From: Candidatus Tectimicrobiota bacterium
GTDB taxonomy: Bacteria > JACPUC01
Length of the DNA stretch: 64,000 nucleotides
NCBI GenBank assembly: GCA_016192455.1
Contig: JACPUC010000019.1
Coordinates: 248,001 to 312,000 of the forward strand
Reading direction: 5' to 3'
Below are positions 61,623 through 64,000 of this stretch, in pieces. Every line of letters begins with the position of its first letter. Positions within the stretch are counted from its first letter, which is position 1. The notes beneath the pieces were generated by a model that saw only the letters and a list, made by a program, of their open reading frames with translations, was not told the origin of the DNA and ran no database searches. Both the position numbers and the translations under genes were made by a program.

Positions 61623-62042
61623 TTACTCACTGCCTTCGGGTTCAATCTCCTCGATAGTGCCATCGACGTGCTTTTTTGCAGAGTGAACGATCCTCAGAGC
61701 CTCTGCCCCAAGGTTGGCGGCGCCAAGCCTGCATACCTCGTTGGCGGTGTAAGTCACCAAGCCCTCAGGCACCAACCGCTTCGCCTCCTCCTTAGCCACC
61801 AGCGCCACCTTCTCGTTGAGCACCCCGGACCAGATGATGACGACGCTCTTCCCGGCGCGAAAGCGCTCCTCCGCCTCCTCTACCTGGAGTCGTCGCACGA
61901 TCTCCTGCTTGTGCTCGCGCAGGGTGGCGCGCAGCTCTTCAGAGACGGCGCCGGGCGGCGCATTGAGGCGGAGTTTCTCCCCACACACCTCATACTCCAC
62001 GCCCAGGTCGCGCAGTCTTGCCAACAGTTCGGTCGCCATCAT
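61623..62042 (-). CDS. TubC N-terminal docking-domain-like protein
   Basis: A 139-residue protein. Its first 50 residues (ELLARLRDLGVEYEVCGEKLRL, APPGAVSEELRATLREHKQEIVRRL) match the TubC_N docking domain, first known from NRPS/PKS subunit contacts but also present in small proteins of mobile elements next to primase-helicases. The remaining 90 residues, with SVVIIWSGVLNEKVALVA, are not recognised. Its ATG overlaps the stop of the primase-helicase gene upstream (ATGA-type), so it probably works with that protein, perhaps as a docking partner. No biosynthetic assembly line is near. Confidence 0.65.
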   Translation of the reverse strand: MMATELLARLRDLGVEYEVCGEKLRLNAPPGAVSEELRATLREHKQEIVRRLQVEEAEERFRAGKSVVIIWSGVLNEKVALVAKEEAKRLVPEGLVTYTANEVCRLGAANLGAEALRIVHSAKKHVDGTIEEIEPEGSE

Positions 62043-64000
62043 ATCTCGATGATCTCCCGATCCTCTTCATCGTTCTCTGCGTCCTCCCCGTCTCCGCCGT
62101 GAGTCCTCAAGGTTAAGTCCCGCAAATCGCCGTCACCTCTGTCACCGCCGTCATCGTCTTGTGAATTCAATGAGTTACAGGTGACACCCTGGAGTGCCGG
62201 TGACTGGGCGCAGGCCGTCTCTACCGCCTCGTCGTCACCTTCGCCGTCACCGCTAAGTTGTTGATGTTTTTGGCGCTTTGTTGAGTCGTGCTGCCGGGTG
62301 ACGCGGGTGACGGCGTTTCGCGCCTCTTTGCGAATAATGATGCTACGGCGCTTCTTCGAGCGATCCCACTCAACGCTGATCCCCACTTGGCGCAAGCCAG
62401 GGGCGAGACGCCGCAGGCGCTGCGCAAGGGTGCTGGCATTTCTTGGCCAGCCGCGCCGCTTGGTAAGCGATTCTTTCCCCTGATCCCCCAGCATCCCTTC
62501 GAGGGCGCCCAGAAGCTCGGTCGCCATCCCGAGCCATTCGGAATCCCGTTTTTCCATAAACTCCTCAAGCACCAGAGCGACCTCATCGACCTGCAGCAGC
62601 TCCTCCACGGCACCTCTCCGGTTGCCCTCGTATGCTTGGAGGAATTCGCCGCTCTTCCAGGGCAGGGCTTCCTCGGCTGCGGCGACCCACCGGGCCACGT
62701 CTGCCATGCGCGGTAACCGTGTCAGGTGGGTGCTTCGCAGATTCCGCAACGCGGCGCACACTGCATCGAGGAGCGCGCCCAGTATTCTGGGCTGTGCCTG
62801 TTCGAACCCAAGCCACAGCTCGTCTTCCGTGGTCCGGGCCGTATCGCTCAGATGCGGGAGTTCGACGAAGATCGATCGGTCGGCAAGGTCCTGACGCTGG
62901 GCCGGGTTGTTGATGGCATTGAGCAGCACCGGCCGAGTCGCCTCGAAGATGATCTCGTCGGCATCGGTGTAAAGCTTGCGCGTCCCCAACCCGCCGCCTG
63001 TCGCCATGCGGCAGAGCGCGTCCGAGAGCCACGGGGCGATGGTTCCCAGGTTGTCGAACCCTAGAATCCATGCCTGGGATGCCGACACCACCAGATCTCG
63101 CTCTTCGCGGGGTGCGGAGCGAGCTGGCGCGGCGTTTGGGTCCACGAGCGCACGCAGCAACCTGGCGGTGGTCGATTTGGCGCTTCCCTGCTCACCCGTG
63201 AGGACGAGCACTGGATATGGTCCCATGCCCCTCAACACCGCCAGGAGCCAGCCGACCACTAGCCTGAAGTCATCCTCGCCTGAGAGGTTCAAGAATCCCC
63301 GCAGCTCCATGATGGAGCCGCCACGAAGCGGGGCTAGAAGAGGACGCATCCCGCCACCGCGGGTGAACTTCACCGGAGGACTCGTGACCAGCCGCCACCC
63401 CTCCGCGGTGAGTTCGACGGCCCGCCATTCTGCATCGCAGAGGTCCAAGTAGATGACGCCCTCTTTCCGCGCAACGCGCAGGAAGACGGACTCCTCGCGC
63501 CCCTCGAACTGGGCCTGCGCCTCCAGCGTGGCCAACGCCTCCTGAAGCGCGGCGGCATTCGCCGACCTTCGCCCTTGGCTGTAAAACCGGTACCGCAACC
63601 ACCGCTCAAAACCGTTACTTCGGATCAGCCACGTTTCTCGGTGCTCGCCGCTCGATAGGCTGGCGTAGGCCCTGCCATCCTTGTCGTGGAAGAGGTTTGC
63701 CTCGCGCGCCAGCTCGACGAGCATCTGAGCCTGGGATGGGTTGCCGCCCTGGTCCTTCGTCTCTTCTTCAGACGCCTCATCCTGAGCATCAGTGATCCTC
63801 GCACCGTGTGCAGCTTGCGGCATCTTTGGATCGAAGGGGGCCGTTGCCTCAATGAGCTGGAGCAGGTCATCCACAGTTGCCCCCTGGTTGAGGAAGTCGC
63901 TGACATCTCCCCCGGTTGCTTCCAGCGGCAGCAAGACGTTCTTCACTTCCGCGGCAACACGTCTCAGCGCCTTGCAGACCTTGACCGCCCCAACTTGGCC
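62039..64000 (-). CDS. Primase-helicase-like replication protein of the element, partial
   Basis: At least 653 residues; the frame is open to the right edge, so the N-terminus is missing (a GTG at 63946 is internal). The first visible part (GQVGAVKVCKAL, VAAEVKNVLLPLEATGGDVSDFL) is the end of a Toprim primase domain. After a linker, a helicase-type ATPase carries Walker A LTGEQGSAKSTTARLL near residue 255 of the visible part and a sensor-like VLLNAINNPAQR. The C-terminus is charged and ends in Asp/Glu-rich sequence (NDEEDREIIEI). Related proteins replicate or stabilise integrative elements and satellite phages. Overlaps the TubC-like gene. Confidence 0.78.
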   Translation of the reverse strand, partial: GQVGAVKVCKALRRVAAEVKNVLLPLEATGGDVSDFLNQGATVDDLLQLIEATAPFDPKMPQAAHGARITDAQDEASEEETKDQGGNPSQAQMLVELAREANLFHDKDGRAYASLSSGEHRETWLIRSNGFERWLRYRFYSQGRRSANAAALQEALATLEAQAQFEGREESVFLRVARKEGVIYLDLCDAEWRAVELTAEGWRLVTSPPVKFTRGGGMRPLLAPLRGGSIMELRGFLNLSGEDDFRLVVGWLLAVLRGMGPYPVLVLTGEQGSAKSTTARLLRALVDPNAAPARSAPREERDLVVSASQAWILGFDNLGTIAPWLSDALCRMATGGGLGTRKLYTDADEIIFEATRPVLLNAINNPAQRQDLADRSIFVELPHLSDTARTTEDELWLGFEQAQPRILGALLDAVCAALRNLRSTHLTRLPRMADVARWVAAAEEALPWKSGEFLQAYEGNRRGAVEELLQVDEVALVLEEFMEKRDSEWLGMATELLGALEGMLGDQGKESLTKRRGWPRNASTLAQRLRRLAPGLRQVGISVEWDRSKKRRSIIIRKEARNAVTRVTRQHDSTKRQKHQQLSGDGEGDDEAVETACAQSPALQGVTCNSLNSQDDDGGDRGDGDLRDLTLRTHGGDGEDAENDEEDREIIEI

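Larger units (their letters stand above)
59980..64000. mobile_element. Left end of an integrative element inserted at tRNA-fMet
   Basis: Begins at the 3' end of tRNA-fMet, the usual target of tyrosine integrases, and runs past the right edge. Contents, all minus strand: integrase, HTH excisionase-like protein, TubC-docking-domain protein, primase-helicase. The element reconstitutes the tRNA, since the cloverleaf is intact. The far attachment site is not in the window. Some stretches (for example 60001-60060) are visibly more A/T-rich than the host DNA. Confidence 0.75.

Noticed and set aside
61491-61686. Small plus-strand ORF after AAAGGAGGGCC, starting MISPYAIYMNN
   Set aside because: Although the ribosome-binding site is good, the frame runs antisense into the TubC-like gene and shows no coding character.

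Overview
The window is GC-rich bacterial chromosome. Sixty-base lines counted by hand run from about 50% G+C (for example in the second substrate-binding protein) to about 65% (for example in livM). Genes are densely packed and heptosyltransferase-type and Spy-like periplasmic proteins point to a Gram-negative cell. NAD-linked formate dehydrogenase, aldehyde:ferredoxin oxidoreductase, part of a cobalamin pathway, UbiD, a GAF-containing PilB and Liv-type transporters suggest an anaerobic or facultative deltaproteobacterial, Rokubacteria or NC10-like lineage. That placement is inference; there is no rRNA or marker gene here to fix it.

Layout, left to right. 1-3.1 kb (minus): partial dGTPase, a membrane-anchored TPR protein and a GT39-type glycosyltransferase. 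3.2-6.5 kb (plus): an ECF sigma factor, its zinc-finger anti-sigma factor and three Spy/CpxP-like proteins that look like tandem duplicates; the middle one has lost its signal peptide. 6.7-14 kb (minus): AOR, FdhD, formate dehydrogenase alpha and a fused NuoE-NuoF subunit behind a good promoter. 14.3-23.6 kb: DUF971 protein, a GPI-ethanolamine-phosphate-transferase-like membrane enzyme, GT9 heptosyltransferase, thioredoxin, MBL hydrolase, nucleoside hydrolase and a TMTC-like membrane protein. 24-25.8 kb (plus): CvpA and a luciferase-like oxidoreductase. 25.9-31.7 kb (minus): a cobalamin cluster (cobD, cbiB, cbiA) mixed with a ChuX/HutX-like heme protein, an FlK-like thioesterase, a cysteine-less CMD protein and a lipoprotein of five calcium-loop repeats.

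32.3-38 kb (plus): an IspH enzyme fused to a UbiA-like membrane domain, an MBL protein carrying two cyclic-nucleotide-binding domains, and a UbiD decarboxylase. 38-42.5 kb: PilB-type ATPase with GAF domain, a small unknown gene and another Met/Gly-rich Spy-like protein. 42.9-49.7 kb (plus): two Liv-type substrate-binding proteins followed by livH, livM, livG and livF. 49.8-57 kb: glycogen phosphorylase, DUF3891 protein, ketopantoate reductase and ComEC. 57-59.6 kb (plus): mtnP, hemL and an FtsB-like protein.

At 59.9 kb an initiator tRNA gene is followed immediately by a tyrosine integrase. The integrase, an HTH excisionase-like gene, a TubC-docking-domain protein and a primase-helicase, all on the minus strand, form the left end of an integrative element that runs off the right edge.

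The most unusual items are the IspH-UbiA-like fusion with its MBL-CNB and UbiD neighbours, the duplicated Spy-like array under an ECF sigma factor, the calcium-loop lipoprotein, and the tRNA-fMet integrative element. No CRISPR array, rRNA or insertion sequence was seen.
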